64,000 nucleotides of DNA from an uncultured Muribaculaceae bacterium (GTDB lineage Bacteria > Bacteroidota > Bacteroidia > Bacteroidales > Muribaculaceae). The position numbers and the translations under genes are program-made. The stretch is from positions 1 to 64,000 of the forward strand of contig CAKTFH010000005.1 in NCBI GenBank assembly GCA_934555895.1. The letters are read 5' to 3'. The notes under the pieces were generated by a model that worked only from the letters and a program-made list of their open reading frames with translations, was not told the DNA's origin and did no database searches. Below are positions 25,280-33,461 of the stretch, in pieces (position 1 is the stretch's first letter; every line of letters starts with the position of its first letter).

Positions 25280-26122
25280 TTACCAAGGCTTGTCGGTAGT
25301 ACGACGGTTGGCACGCTTCTCTTCGTTCTGCTTCATGAGCTCAACTTTCTGGCGCGTACCGTTCTCCTTGTCTTCCATCGCCTTGAGTATCTGTTGGGCG
25401 CTGGCATCGCTGAGACCACCCTGCTGCTGTTTCTGTTCCTTCTCTTTATTCTGATCCTGCTTGTTCTGGTCCTGTTTGTTCTGTTCGTTCTGCTGGTCCT
25501 GATTCTTGTTCTGATCCTGCTGATTCTTATCCTGATTCTGCTGGTCGTCGTTCTGATTCTTGTTCTGCTGGTCCTGTTGGTCTTGCTGATTCTGGTCCTG
25601 ATTCTGATTCTGCTGGTCCTGTTCCTGCTTTTTAAGCTGTGCCATGCGTAGATTCTCTCGGGCCTGATTGTTCTCAGGATTACGACGAAGGGCATTCTTG
25701 TACATCTCGATAGCAGAGGCATAGTCCTCGGCCTTATATGCCACGTTGCCCCGGTCATAGAATGAGGGTTCGGCGAGCTTGGCATCCTGCGACACTTTCG
25801 CCAGCATGGCGTCGGCAGTGCGGATTAGCGAGTCGCCCTTGTTGGTAAGGTCCTCGCCGCGCTGTTTTAAGTAGGTGGAGGCGAGGTTGAACTGCGCCGT
25901 GGCGTTGTCGGGGTTCTCCTCCAGGGCTTTCTTATAGGCTACCTCGGCTTCGGCATAGCGTTTGTCGACATAAAGCTTGTTGCCTTCCTTTATGGAGTTG
26001 CGCTCGCGCTTGGTCGACTGCACCTGCTGCTGAGGCTGCTCATTCTTGTTGCCGCAGCCGGTAAGCACCGACGCCGACAGCACCAGAGCCATTATTGCCG
26101 ATATGTTGAGAATTCTTTTCAT
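25280..26122 (-). CDS. batC: BatC: TPR lipoprotein with Gln/Asn/Asp-rich tract
   Basis: 280 residues. A lipoprotein signal ends in LTGC, so the mature protein is lipid-anchored. TPR motifs follow ('GNKLYVDKRYAEAEVAYKKA', 'AQFNLASTYLKQ', 'RGNVAYKAEDYASAIEMYKN'). Residues 165-230 are made almost only of Q, N, D and K, then a short ordered end. The tract is disordered or prion-like in composition and comes from repetitive DNA at 25435-25630. TPRs suggest a scaffold role in the Bat complex. The start is 7 bases after the batB stop. Confidence 0.9.
   Translation of the reverse strand: MKRILNISAIMALVLSASVLTGCGNKNEQPQQQVQSTKRERNSIKEGNKLYVDKRYAEAEVAYKKALEENPDNATAQFNLASTYLKQRGEDLTNKGDSLIRTADAMLAKVSQDAKLAEPSFYDRGNVAYKAEDYASAIEMYKNALRRNPENNQARENLRMAQLKKQEQDQQNQNQDQNQQDQQDQQNKNQNDDQQNQDKNQQDQNKNQDQQNEQNKQDQNKQDQNKEKEQKQQQGGLSDASAQQILKAMEDKENGTRQKVELMKQNEEKRANRRTTDKPW
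25435..25630 (-). repeat. Low-complexity coding repeat in batC (Q/N/D/K-rich)
   Basis: The minus strand repeats short variations of CAG, AAC, GAC and AAG codons for about 65 residues. Copy number of such stretches often changes by slippage. The opposite strand reads as an artificial Leu/Val/Ile-rich frame, which is not a gene. Confidence 0.85.
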
Positions 26123-26129
26123 CTTTAGC

Positions 26130-27170
26130 TTACTTTTCTGTACGGTTGAAGAAGGTGAACTTCTTGAGCCATCCTATTTTGCGCGGGAGCACAAAGGCAT
26201 CGACCACGAGGAGCACCACTGCTACCCATACAAACAGCGGGAACTGCTCGGCACTCGCCTTGTAGCTCACATGCTGGAGGTCGCTCTTCTTTATCTGATC
26301 GAGGCTCTCTACAAGCTGATCTACGGCTTTCGACCCGCTGCCGTTGATGTAGGCACCACCGCCTGCGGCAGCAATCTCCTTGGCCATGCTCTCGTTGAGA
26401 TATGTGGTGACGGGATTGCCGGCATTGTCTTTCAAAAACTCTCCGTGACGGCTGTCAATGGGAATGGGAGCACCCTTGAGCGACCCCACTCCGATCACAT
26501 CAACCTCTATGCCCTGACTTTTGGCCAGACTTGCCATCTCGAGAGCGTCGCCCTCATGGTTCTCACCGTCGGTTATCACAATTATGGCCTTGTTGATATC
26601 GTCGTCGGGAGTGAAAGAGTGCAGGCACATGTTGATGGCGGTGCCTATGGCGGTGCCCTGTGTCGACACCATGTCGGTGGATATCTCGTCAAGATAAATC
26701 CTGGCCGAAAGGAAATCAGTGGTAATGGGTAGCTGTGTGTAAGCCTCGCCTGCGAACACCACAAGACCTACCTTATCGTTGTTGAGCTTGTCGATAAGCC
26801 GGTTGAGGATGTATTTGGCACGTTGCAGACGCGACACACCGTTGGGGTCGTCAGTCGACGAGGCAAGCATCGAGCGCGACACATCGAACGCTATCATCAC
26901 CTCTATGCCCGAGGTGTTCTCGACCTCCTCTTTCTCTCCGGCACGCGGACGGGCCACGGCGATGATGAGGGCCGCGAGTGCGAGCAGTTCAAGAGTGATC
27001 TTAACCGCCGGCATATATTTCGATGACTCCGGCATGAGATGCTGAAGCAGTTCCGGACGCCCGTAGCGCCTTATCTTAGCTCTGCGGGCCATGCGGCTCC
27101 AATACCACAGGCCGAACAGAGCCGGAACCAGCAGCAGAAGATACAGCAGATATGGATAGGCAAAAGTCAT
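26130..27170 (-). CDS. batB: BatB: membrane-anchored VWA protein
   Basis: 346 residues. Two N-terminal membrane helices ('YPYLLYLLLLVPALFGLWYW' and 'ITLELLALAALIIAVARPRAG') precede a von Willebrand A domain with the metal-binding DxSxS as 'AFDVSRSM' (about 94-101), the Thr in 'QGTAIGTAI' and the Asp in 'IVITDGENHEGDA'. A third helix lies near the C-terminus. VWA domains mediate metal-dependent protein contacts; BatB pairs with BatA. Spacing of 89 bases to batA and 7 to batC supports one operon. Confidence 0.93.
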   Translation of the reverse strand: MTFAYPYLLYLLLLVPALFGLWYWSRMARRAKIRRYGRPELLQHLMPESSKYMPAVKITLELLALAALIIAVARPRAGEKEEVENTSGIEVMIAFDVSRSMLASSTDDPNGVSRLQRAKYILNRLIDKLNNDKVGLVVFAGEAYTQLPITTDFLSARIYLDEISTDMVSTQGTAIGTAINMCLHSFTPDDDINKAIIVITDGENHEGDALEMASLAKSQGIEVDVIGVGSLKGAPIPIDSRHGEFLKDNAGNPVTTYLNESMAKEIAAAGGGAYINGSGSKAVDQLVESLDQIKKSDLQHVSYKASAEQFPLFVWVAVVLLVVDAFVLPRKIGWLKKFTFFNRTEK

Positions 27171-27259
27171 ATAGTAGAGTAAGTAACTGTTCTAAGAGTA
27201 AGTCAGCATCCGTAGGCTAAGGCTTTCAGGCGCTGAGTTTAATTTTTTCAATCAATCCG

Positions 27260-28249
27260 TCAGGGAATGGTGCGGAGCCATGTCTGGCGTAAAAGCAACT
27301 CGAGGAGGAAGAGCCCTAAGGCTGCCAGAGCCCACGGCAGATAGCAGTCTTCGGTATGCGAGAAGTGACGCACATCAAGCTCGGTCTTCTCAAGCGAGTC
27401 GATTTCGTCGAAAATCTCGCTTAGCACCTTGTTGCCGGTGGCGCGGTAATATTTGCCGCCGGTTATGTCGGCTATCTGTTTTAGGGTGGCCTCGTCGATA
27501 ACCACCGGAGTTGGCACATATTCGATGCGGCCGAACATATTGACCTGCGGGTATGGAGCGGTCCCATTGGTGCCCACTCCTATCGTGTAAACCTTTATGC
27601 CGAGTTTGTGCGCAATCTCGGCTGCCGTAAGCGGAGCCACGATGCCGGTGTTGTTCGAACCATCGGTGAGCAGGATAATACTTTTGCTCTTGGCCTTTCC
27701 TTCCTTGATACGGTTGATAGCCGTAGCCAGACCGTCGCCTATGGCTGTGCCGTCCTCAAGCATATCGCGGTTGAGGGCATTCACATAGTTTACAAGAGCT
27801 GCACGGTCCGTTGTCATGGGCACACCGGTGAAAGCCTCTCCGGCAAAAACCACCAGGCCCATATTGTCGTTCTCACGGCCGTTGATGAAGCGCGAAGCGA
27901 TTTTTTTAGCTGCTTCCAGACGGTCGGGTTTGAAGTCGCGGGCAAGCATACTCGACGAGATATCGAGAGCCACCACCATGTCGGTGCCTTCGGTGCGCGA
28001 GCTGTGCCATGCGTCGCGTGTCTGCGGTCGTGCAAGCACCACTATGAGGCAGCCCAGCGCAAGCAGCCGGAGCACGAAAAGTCCGTGCAACATATACTGC
28101 CTGAGGGGGCGCTTCATGCGGGCCAGCGGCCGCACAGTGGATATTTCAAGTGAGGCATAAGCCGTGCGGTGTTTCCATACATACCACGCTATCAGCGGGA
28201 TATATATGAGAAACAGCCACAGTATGCCCGGATTTGCCAAATGAATCAT
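27260..28249 (-). CDS. batA: BatA: membrane-anchored VWA protein
   Basis: 329 residues with the same plan as BatB: helices 'ILWLFLIYIPLIAWYVW' and 'LFVLRLLALGCLIVVLARPQ', a VWA domain with 'ALDISSSM' (DxSxS), 'DGTAIGDGLATAI' and 'IILLTDGSNNTG', and a C-terminal helix ('LPWALAALGLFLLELLL'). The MIDAS residues are all present. The ATG overlaps the upstream BatD-like gene by four bases (ATGA), implying coupled synthesis. Confidence 0.93.
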   Translation of the reverse strand: MIHLANPGILWLFLIYIPLIAWYVWKHRTAYASLEISTVRPLARMKRPLRQYMLHGLFVLRLLALGCLIVVLARPQTRDAWHSSRTEGTDMVVALDISSSMLARDFKPDRLEAAKKIASRFINGRENDNMGLVVFAGEAFTGVPMTTDRAALVNYVNALNRDMLEDGTAIGDGLATAINRIKEGKAKSKSIILLTDGSNNTGIVAPLTAAEIAHKLGIKVYTIGVGTNGTAPYPQVNMFGRIEYVPTPVVIDEATLKQIADITGGKYYRATGNKVLSEIFDEIDSLEKTELDVRHFSHTEDCYLPWALAALGLFLLELLLRQTWLRTIP

Positions 28250-29313
28250 CTCTTTTCAGTGTTTTGATGTTCGCTCTCCTTTTTAAGGTTCACTACAGGC
28301 TTTTCAGATTTTGACGCAACGGAGATTTTGCCGGAAACCGAAGCTTCCTCTCCCCCGGCACTTTCCTCGGGTTCAGGCACGGGGCGTGTCTCTTCCACAA
28401 ACTGGAGGGCATTTTGCCATGAACGCACATTATCGTCGGGCACTGGGCGCACCTTCGCAAATTTCACGAAGTCGGCGATTTCCACAACTCGCTCCATATA
28501 TTTCTGCGACAGACGGGTCTGCTCGTTGGAGTGCAGTGCTTTGAGTATCTGCGATGAGGTCATCTCCATGGCGTTTATGCCAAAGCGCCCCTGCAGATAT
28601 TCACGAAGTATATCGATAAGCCGTGTATAATATTCCTTTTCCTGACCCTTCTCCCAAAGCTGGGCTTCCTTCAGACTGTTGAGGCTGTTAAGGGCCACAA
28701 CATCGGGAGGCAGTTGCTTCTTCTGAGGAATAAGGTTCACTTTCATCTTCTTGGTGGCGATGAGATAAGCGCATATGCCGCCGGCTATGACCAGAAGCAC
28801 AAGCAGAATCCATCCCCAGTAATCGGTGAGCCAGTCAGGCAGAAAATCATACCATTTACTCTGGAAATCCTGAGCCGGAGCCAATGGGTTGATGTCGTCC
28901 TTGCCACTCACATCAACCGGAATAACTTTCAGCGTCAGGGCTTTGGTCCGCACTGTATCAGGACCGTTGACCAACAGGAACGGCGGTATAGTGTAAACGC
29001 CCGAATCAAAAGGCTGAAGCACCAACGCACGCTTCATTTCCACCATACCGTTGCCTATTTCAGTGGTGTCTCCGTAGACCCAATCGACAATTTCCACCTC
29101 CTGAGGAAACTCAGCCTGATTAACCACAACCTGCGAAGGCGATGTGGCACTGTCTACAATCTGAAGCTTCACCGCAGTCTGATACCCCATTGTCACCTGA
29201 CTTGAGTCGAGCGACGCGGTAATCGACGGTTTCGGAGCTGCCACAACCGAAGTTGCAACAGCAATCGCCGCAACAGCAATGAGAAGCCTTGTATGTTTTC
29301 CGGTTATCTGCAT
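28246..29313 (-). CDS. BatD-like membrane protein of the bat operon (unnamed)
   Basis: 355 residues from the ATG at 29313; an upstream TTG would add four residues before the signal peptide. It has a signal peptide ('LLIAVAAIAVATSVVAA'), an immunoglobulin-like periplasmic part ('SITASLDSSQVTMGYQTAVK', 'FDSGVYTIPPFLLVNG'), one helix ('WGWILLVLLVIAGGICAYLI') and a cytoplasmic helical domain ('YTRLIDILREYLQGRFGINA'). This is the protein commonly found between the DUF58 and batA genes in Bacteroidetes. The acidic, Pro- and Glu-rich end is variable. It is presumably a scaffold for the complex. Confidence 0.8.
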   Translation of the reverse strand: MQITGKHTRLLIAVAAIAVATSVVAAPKPSITASLDSSQVTMGYQTAVKLQIVDSATSPSQVVVNQAEFPQEVEIVDWVYGDTTEIGNGMVEMKRALVLQPFDSGVYTIPPFLLVNGPDTVRTKALTLKVIPVDVSGKDDINPLAPAQDFQSKWYDFLPDWLTDYWGWILLVLLVIAGGICAYLIATKKMKVNLIPQKKQLPPDVVALNSLNSLKEAQLWEKGQEKEYYTRLIDILREYLQGRFGINAMEMTSSQILKALHSNEQTRLSQKYMERVVEIADFVKFAKVRPVPDDNVRSWQNALQFVEETRPVPEPEESAGGEEASVSGKISVASKSEKPVVNLKKESEHQNTEKR

Positions 29314-29412
29314 GTAGGTAATCAAAATAACTGAACAAACCGTTCAAAATAAAAATGCTGGCCGGTTGCTAAAATCTTTAATTTTCCGGCCTTTTAAAAC
29401 GAAATTATACCG

Positions 29413-30282
29413 TCAGCCGCGACGACGGAATAGACCCATTAGCGCCGACACATAGTCTTCGTCGGTAGCCACCGAAGCCGAACTTACGCCACAACGCTTG
29501 AGTGTGTCGCTCATCACCTGCTGACGCTCATACCACCAACGGCCATACTCGTTGCGCACGCGCCGCGATGAGGTATCAATCCACTGCTCTGCACCTGTCT
29601 CGAGGTCGCTCACACGTAGAAGTCCAACATCGGGAAGGGTGGCATCGCGTTTGTCGTACACCTGTATGCCATACACATCATGCTTGTTCGATGCTATGGA
29701 AAGGGCCTTGTAATAGTCTTTTTCGTCGATAAAATCTGAAATCAGGAATGTGGCGCACCGCTTTTTAAGCGCATCAGTGAAATAGCTTAGTGCCATGCCG
29801 ATGTCGGTGCCACGACTCTCGGGCGTAAAGTCAATGAGCTCGCGGATGATAAAAAGTATATGCTTGCGCCCCTTCTTAGGAGGAATGAATTTCTCAATCC
29901 TGTCGGAAAAGAATATCACGCCGATTTTATCATTGTTCTGAATGGCCGAGAATGCGAGCGTAGCGGCAATCTCAGCAATCATCTCGCGTTTTTCGTCGCC
30001 TACAGCTCCAAAAAGCCTCGACCCGCTCACATCCACAAGAAGCATCACGGTGAGTTCGCGCTCCTCCTCATACACTTTCACATAGGGATGATTGTGGCGT
30101 GCGGTCACGTTCCAGTCGATGTCACGTATATCGTCGCCATACTGGTATTCGCGCACCTCCGAGAAAGTCATGCCCCTACCCTTGAAGGCTGAGTGATACT
30201 CTCCCGCGAAAATGTTCTGCGACAGTCCACGGGTCTTTATCTCAATGCGTCTTACTTTCTTAAGCAGTTCGTTTGCGTCCAT
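29413..30282 (-). CDS. DUF58 family protein of the MoxR-Bat system
   Basis: 289 residues, no membrane segment. The DUF58 core 'GMTFSEVREYQYGDDIRDID', continuing 'WNVTARHNHPYVKVYEEERE', leads into a VWA-like fold ('TVMLLVDVSGSRLFG', about 76-90). DUF58 proteins accompany MoxR ATPases and are believed to be their cytoplasmic partners. The gene lies 130 bases after moxR, with a hairpin in the gap that may lower downstream expression. Confidence 0.92.
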   Translation of the reverse strand: MDANELLKKVRRIEIKTRGLSQNIFAGEYHSAFKGRGMTFSEVREYQYGDDIRDIDWNVTARHNHPYVKVYEEERELTVMLLVDVSGSRLFGAVGDEKREMIAEIAATLAFSAIQNNDKIGVIFFSDRIEKFIPPKKGRKHILFIIRELIDFTPESRGTDIGMALSYFTDALKKRCATFLISDFIDEKDYYKALSIASNKHDVYGIQVYDKRDATLPDVGLLRVSDLETGAEQWIDTSSRRVRNEYGRWWYERQQVMSDTLKRCGVSSASVATDEDYVSALMGLFRRRG

Positions 30283-30365
30283 CAGTATGATGTGTTAGCC
30301 TTGATTTTTTGCCAACGACGGCTTGCAGCGCCATGCGTGGCCTTAAAAGCATATTCGGGGATAGA

Positions 30366-30391
30366 AAATTGTCGGCCCTGCCGGGGCCGAC
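30366..30391 (-). terminator. Hairpin between moxR and the DUF58 gene
   Basis: GTCGGCCC (30371-30378) pairs with GGGCCGAC (30384-30391). On the minus strand AATTTTC follows. It is probably a leaky terminator inside the operon rather than its end, since downstream genes lack an obvious promoter. Confidence 0.5.
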
Positions 30392-30412
30392 GATTGTTCT
30401 TTGACTCCAATG

Positions 30413-31408
30413 TCAGGGCACCTCTACCTTGTCGAGAATCTCCGAGATAATCTCGTCAGCCGTTATATTATTGGCTTCAGCCTCATAGGTAAGGCCAATA
30501 CGATGACGGAGCACATCGTGGCATACCGCGCGCACATCCTCAGGAATCACATAGCCTCTCTGATGAAGGAAGGCATAGGAGCGGGCAGCACGTGCGAGCG
30601 AAATCGACGCACGGGGAGAGGCTCCGAAACCTATGATGCTGCTGAGGTCGTTGAGGCCATAGTCGGCCGGGAAACGGGTCGCGAACACGATATCGACAAT
30701 GTAGCGCTCGATTTTTTCATCGATGTAGATCTGCTCCACTACCTTCTGGGCTTCGAGTATCTCCGAAGGTTTAAGCAGTGGGCGCACTTGCTTCTTCTCG
30801 TTGGTGATGTTCTGACGGATAATCTGCTTCTCCTCGTCGCGCGAGGGATAGCCGATGACCACTTTAAGCAGGAAACGGTCTACCTGCGCCTCAGGCAGCG
30901 GATAAGTACCTTCCTGCTCGATGGGGTTCTGTGTGGCCATCACCAGGAACGGTTCGTCAAGTGCGAATGTATTGTCGCCGATAGTCACCTGACGCTCCTG
31001 CATTGCCTCGAGAAGGGCGCTCTGCACTTTGGCGGGCGCACGGTTGATTTCATCGGCGAGCACGAAGTTGGCAAATATCGGGCCTTTTTTCACCTGGAAC
31101 TGCTCCGACTTCACGCTGTAGACCATGGTACCGAGCACATCGGCAGGGAGAAGGTCGGGGGTAAACTGTATACGGCTGTATTTTGCATCAATAAGTTGCG
31201 CAAGAGTCTTGATGGCCAATGTCTTGGCCAGACCCGGAACACCTTCCAGAAGCACATGTCCGTTTGACAGAAGCGCTATCAGAAGCGAATCCACAAGATG
31301 CTTCTGCCCCACGATGGTCTGGTCCATGCCGCGGGTGATGAGATTCACAAAGTCGTTTTTACTTGCCACGAGGTCGTTAAGCTCGCGTATATTTACCGAT
31401 TCACTCAT
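30413..31408 (-). CDS. moxR: MoxR-type AAA+ ATPase
   Basis: 331 residues. Walker A is GVPGLAKT at 56-63, Walker B 'FVLADEINRAP', sensor 'LVMATQNPIEQEGTYPLPEA', all typical of MoxR. MoxR ATPases act as chaperones that help assemble complexes built on VWA proteins, here BatA and BatB. It is the first gene of the operon and has a leader of about 130 bases behind a -7 element at 31544. Confidence 0.96.
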   Translation of the reverse strand: MSESVNIRELNDLVASKNDFVNLITRGMDQTIVGQKHLVDSLLIALLSNGHVLLEGVPGLAKTLAIKTLAQLIDAKYSRIQFTPDLLPADVLGTMVYSVKSEQFQVKKGPIFANFVLADEINRAPAKVQSALLEAMQERQVTIGDNTFALDEPFLVMATQNPIEQEGTYPLPEAQVDRFLLKVVIGYPSRDEEKQIIRQNITNEKKQVRPLLKPSEILEAQKVVEQIYIDEKIERYIVDIVFATRFPADYGLNDLSSIIGFGASPRASISLARAARSYAFLHQRGYVIPEDVRAVCHDVLRHRIGLTYEAEANNITADEIISEILDKVEVP

Positions 31409-31543
31409 AAATATATGTGTATATGTTTCTTTCTCATTGGTAAAGCCCGCCTCGGCTGACGCTTGCGGCGGGATTCATGGCGCGATTACGGTTGTGCCGG
31501 GATAAAGCCTTCAGACGGTCTTTTCCTCTCCGCAAACTGATTG

Positions 31544-31551
31544 CAAAAATA
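31544..31551 (-). promoter_or_regulatory. -7 promoter element of the moxR-bat operon
   Basis: On the minus strand TATTTTTG matches TAnnTTTG. The leader includes a weak hairpin, CCCGCC...GGCGGG. On the other side, an AT-rich hairpin (ATCTTAAT at 31594 with ATTAAGAT at 31615) lies behind the stop of the HU/LysM gene. Confidence 0.5.
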
Positions 31552-31634
31552 TAAAATCACGCAACCACAATGATACAATCAAGTGTTAATTTTATCTTAA
31601 TTGAGTTTAACACTATTAAGATTCTAGTGATTTT

Positions 31635-32903
31635 TCAGAATCGGCTCAATATTTCAGCCGCCTTGCGCTCGGCATCTCTGTCGGCCTCCTTATCGCCTGG
31701 ATGAATACCATATTTTTCAAGCGGCGGAACCGTCACAACCGTCATGGGAGGAATCAAATCGGGGTTACCGAGGCGCTCACTGTTCTCAAGATAGATGTAG
31801 ACCCAGAATTTTTTCTTGCCATAGTGCCTCTGCGCTATAGTGGTGAGGAAACGACCCGCTTTCACAGTGTCGGTAACTGCGGTAGCCATCTGCTTGCCAT
31901 ACTTTGAGTCATACTCAGAAAGCGTTGCAGTTTTATCAGCAGCGGGATTTGTCCCGGTCTCAGCAGCCGCCACAAGATTGCTATCGGTAACTTCGACTAT
32001 TTCAGTATCGCTGTCGTCCAAAGGTACATCGCCTGAATTATTGTGATATACCTGTACATCCTCTGCCAGTATATTAACACTTCGTACTCCCTTAAAGTTC
32101 AGCAATCCATGGCCAAAGTATCCCACGAGCATACCGATGAGAAGCGACAAAAGCCCTACCACAATGATTATTACAATGCCATGTGCTTTGTGGCTCGAAT
32201 GCCGTGAGATATGCCGGACATCATTGTCTTCGGCGATATCGTCAGCCATAAAATGCGGGCGGCGCAACGGGGCAGATTGTTCTGGCATCGGAGGCTCTGA
32301 AGGACGCGATGTAGATGCTGGACTGGTGGCAGGAGCAATTACATTCTCAGGTTCAGAATCAGATTGCGGCTGCGGTTCCGTAACAGATTCCTTTGGCGAC
32401 GCCTCCACAGGTGGTTCTGCGGCCATGGTTTCCTGCACAGTATCCGCCTGCCCGATTATTACCTCGGCAACAGGCTCGTCAAGAGCTTCCACACTTTCAG
32501 ATGGCGAATCTTCGTCCTGAGTGATTACCTCTTTGATTCCGCCCACATCAACTCCCACTGATTCAGCTTCATCAGTGGCGTTATCAGCCTCTGCTTCAGC
32601 AGCATTCTCAAGCATCTCCTCGGTCACGCCGTCATCCAGCTCGACGGGGTCGAACATGGCGAAGGGAGCATTGATTTCATACGCCATGGCATCATCGGGC
32701 ACAAATGCCACATCACAGCCATTGGTGCCGACGGTGCGCCGGAACGTACCTATGCCGTTCACCGCCACATAATCGCTTTTTACAAGGCCGTCGCCCACAA
32801 GGTCGGCAAACTCCACAAGAAAGGCCCGTGCGTCCTCAGGTGTGCACCCTGTCTGTAACACAAGCAGCTCCACAATGCGTGGCAATGGTAGTGTCTCGCT
32901 CAT
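31635..32903 (-). CDS. HU-like domain, membrane helix and LysM-like domain protein
   Basis: 422 residues. Residues 1-90 ('IVELLVLQTGCTPEDARAFL', 'GIGTFRR', 'EINAPFAMFDPVEL') have an HU/IHF-like fold but lack the usual DNA-binding arm (R-N-P-x-T-G). About 110 residues of acidic, disordered linker follow, then basic residues and one helix ('GIVIIIVVGLLSLLIGMLVG', near 245-265), then a C-terminal LysM-like domain ('KAGRFLTTIAQRHYGKKKFW'). The order places the HU domain in the cytoplasm and LysM in the periplasm. The layout recalls the HU-CCDC81 type proteins of Bacteroidetes, proposed to link nucleoid and envelope. It overlaps the next HU gene by four bases. Confidence 0.75.
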   Translation of the reverse strand: MSETLPLPRIVELLVLQTGCTPEDARAFLVEFADLVGDGLVKSDYVAVNGIGTFRRTVGTNGCDVAFVPDDAMAYEINAPFAMFDPVELDDGVTEEMLENAAEAEADNATDEAESVGVDVGGIKEVITQDEDSPSESVEALDEPVAEVIIGQADTVQETMAAEPPVEASPKESVTEPQPQSDSEPENVIAPATSPASTSRPSEPPMPEQSAPLRRPHFMADDIAEDNDVRHISRHSSHKAHGIVIIIVVGLLSLLIGMLVGYFGHGLLNFKGVRSVNILAEDVQVYHNNSGDVPLDDSDTEIVEVTDSNLVAAAETGTNPAADKTATLSEYDSKYGKQMATAVTDTVKAGRFLTTIAQRHYGKKKFWVYIYLENSERLGNPDLIPPMTVVTVPPLEKYGIHPGDKEADRDAERKAAEILSRF

Positions 32904-33184
32904 TTCCGACCCTCCTTCATTTTCTTTTTCAACATTCCTCCGGCAGTAAATATCAGCTCCACAGATGGAGGTAGCAGCATGCGACAGCCAGTGGCAAGAT
33001 CGGTGGTTATCTCTTCATCGTGCTTTACACCTTCAAATGTGCCGAAACCGGGCAAAGCCACACGGTTGCCGCATCCGCACTGTTCGCGTATCACAGCTGC
33101 GAAACCCTCGATAAGTCGGGCGGTTTCCGACGGTTCGCATGCCAGACGGCCTGCGAGAGTGCTTGTGAAAGTTTTGCTGTCCAT
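32900..33184 (-). CDS. HU-like protein (94 aa)
   Basis: 94 residues with the HU/IHF plan: helices 'FTSTLAGRLACEPSETARLI' and 'GFAAVIREQC', then 'RVALPGFGTFEGVKHDEE' and the closing 'PPSVELIFTAGGMLKK'. The arm that inserts into the DNA minor groove is short and lacks the R-N-P motif, so it is not a classic HU and may bind proteins or DNA differently. Its stop overlaps the start of the HU/LysM gene, implying that the two HU-like proteins work together, perhaps as a heterodimer. Confidence 0.8.
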   Translation of the reverse strand: MDSKTFTSTLAGRLACEPSETARLIEGFAAVIREQCGCGNRVALPGFGTFEGVKHDEEITTDLATGCRMLLPPSVELIFTAGGMLKKKMKEGRK

Positions 33185-33237
33185 TGCTCTATATCAATTA
33201 CATTCTAATTTATATGTAGAAACGGCCGTCTGCGCTG

Positions 33238-33453
33238 TCAGTGAACGCTACTGCCACCTTTCCCGGACTTATCGGCCTGCTGCTCTTCTCGTTTTGCACA
33301 CGGCAGGTCACACCCGCTGCAACCGCAGCCACAACCGGCTTCTCCTTTGCCTAAACCCTTGCTGAAACGGCACACTTTTCTCACAATCACCACGACAGCA
33401 ACAACCACAGTCAGAGCTACTACGGCCCATTGAATAATATCGTAAAGTTCCAT
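33238..33453 (-). CDS. FeoB-associated Cys-rich membrane protein
   Basis: 71 residues: one N-terminal helix ('IIQWAVVALTVVVAVVVIV'), a basic turn ('RKVCRF'), then 'GCGCGCSGCDLPCAK', a cluster of five Cys plus one more upstream. This matches the small Cys-rich proteins usually coded next to feoB in ferrous-iron uptake. No feoAB is present here. It starts 8 bases after topB, so it is expressed with it. Metal binding by the Cys cluster is inference. Confidence 0.8.
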   Translation of the reverse strand: MELYDIIQWAVVALTVVVAVVVIVRKVCRFSKGLGKGEAGCGCGCSGCDLPCAKREEQQADKSGKGGSSVH

Positions 33454-33461
33454 CGTAATTG

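Noticed and set aside
25394..25651. Very hydrophobic 85-codon plus-strand frame
   Set aside because: It is only the complement of the batC Q/N/D repeat; Leu/Val/Ile codons are the reverse complements of those codons.
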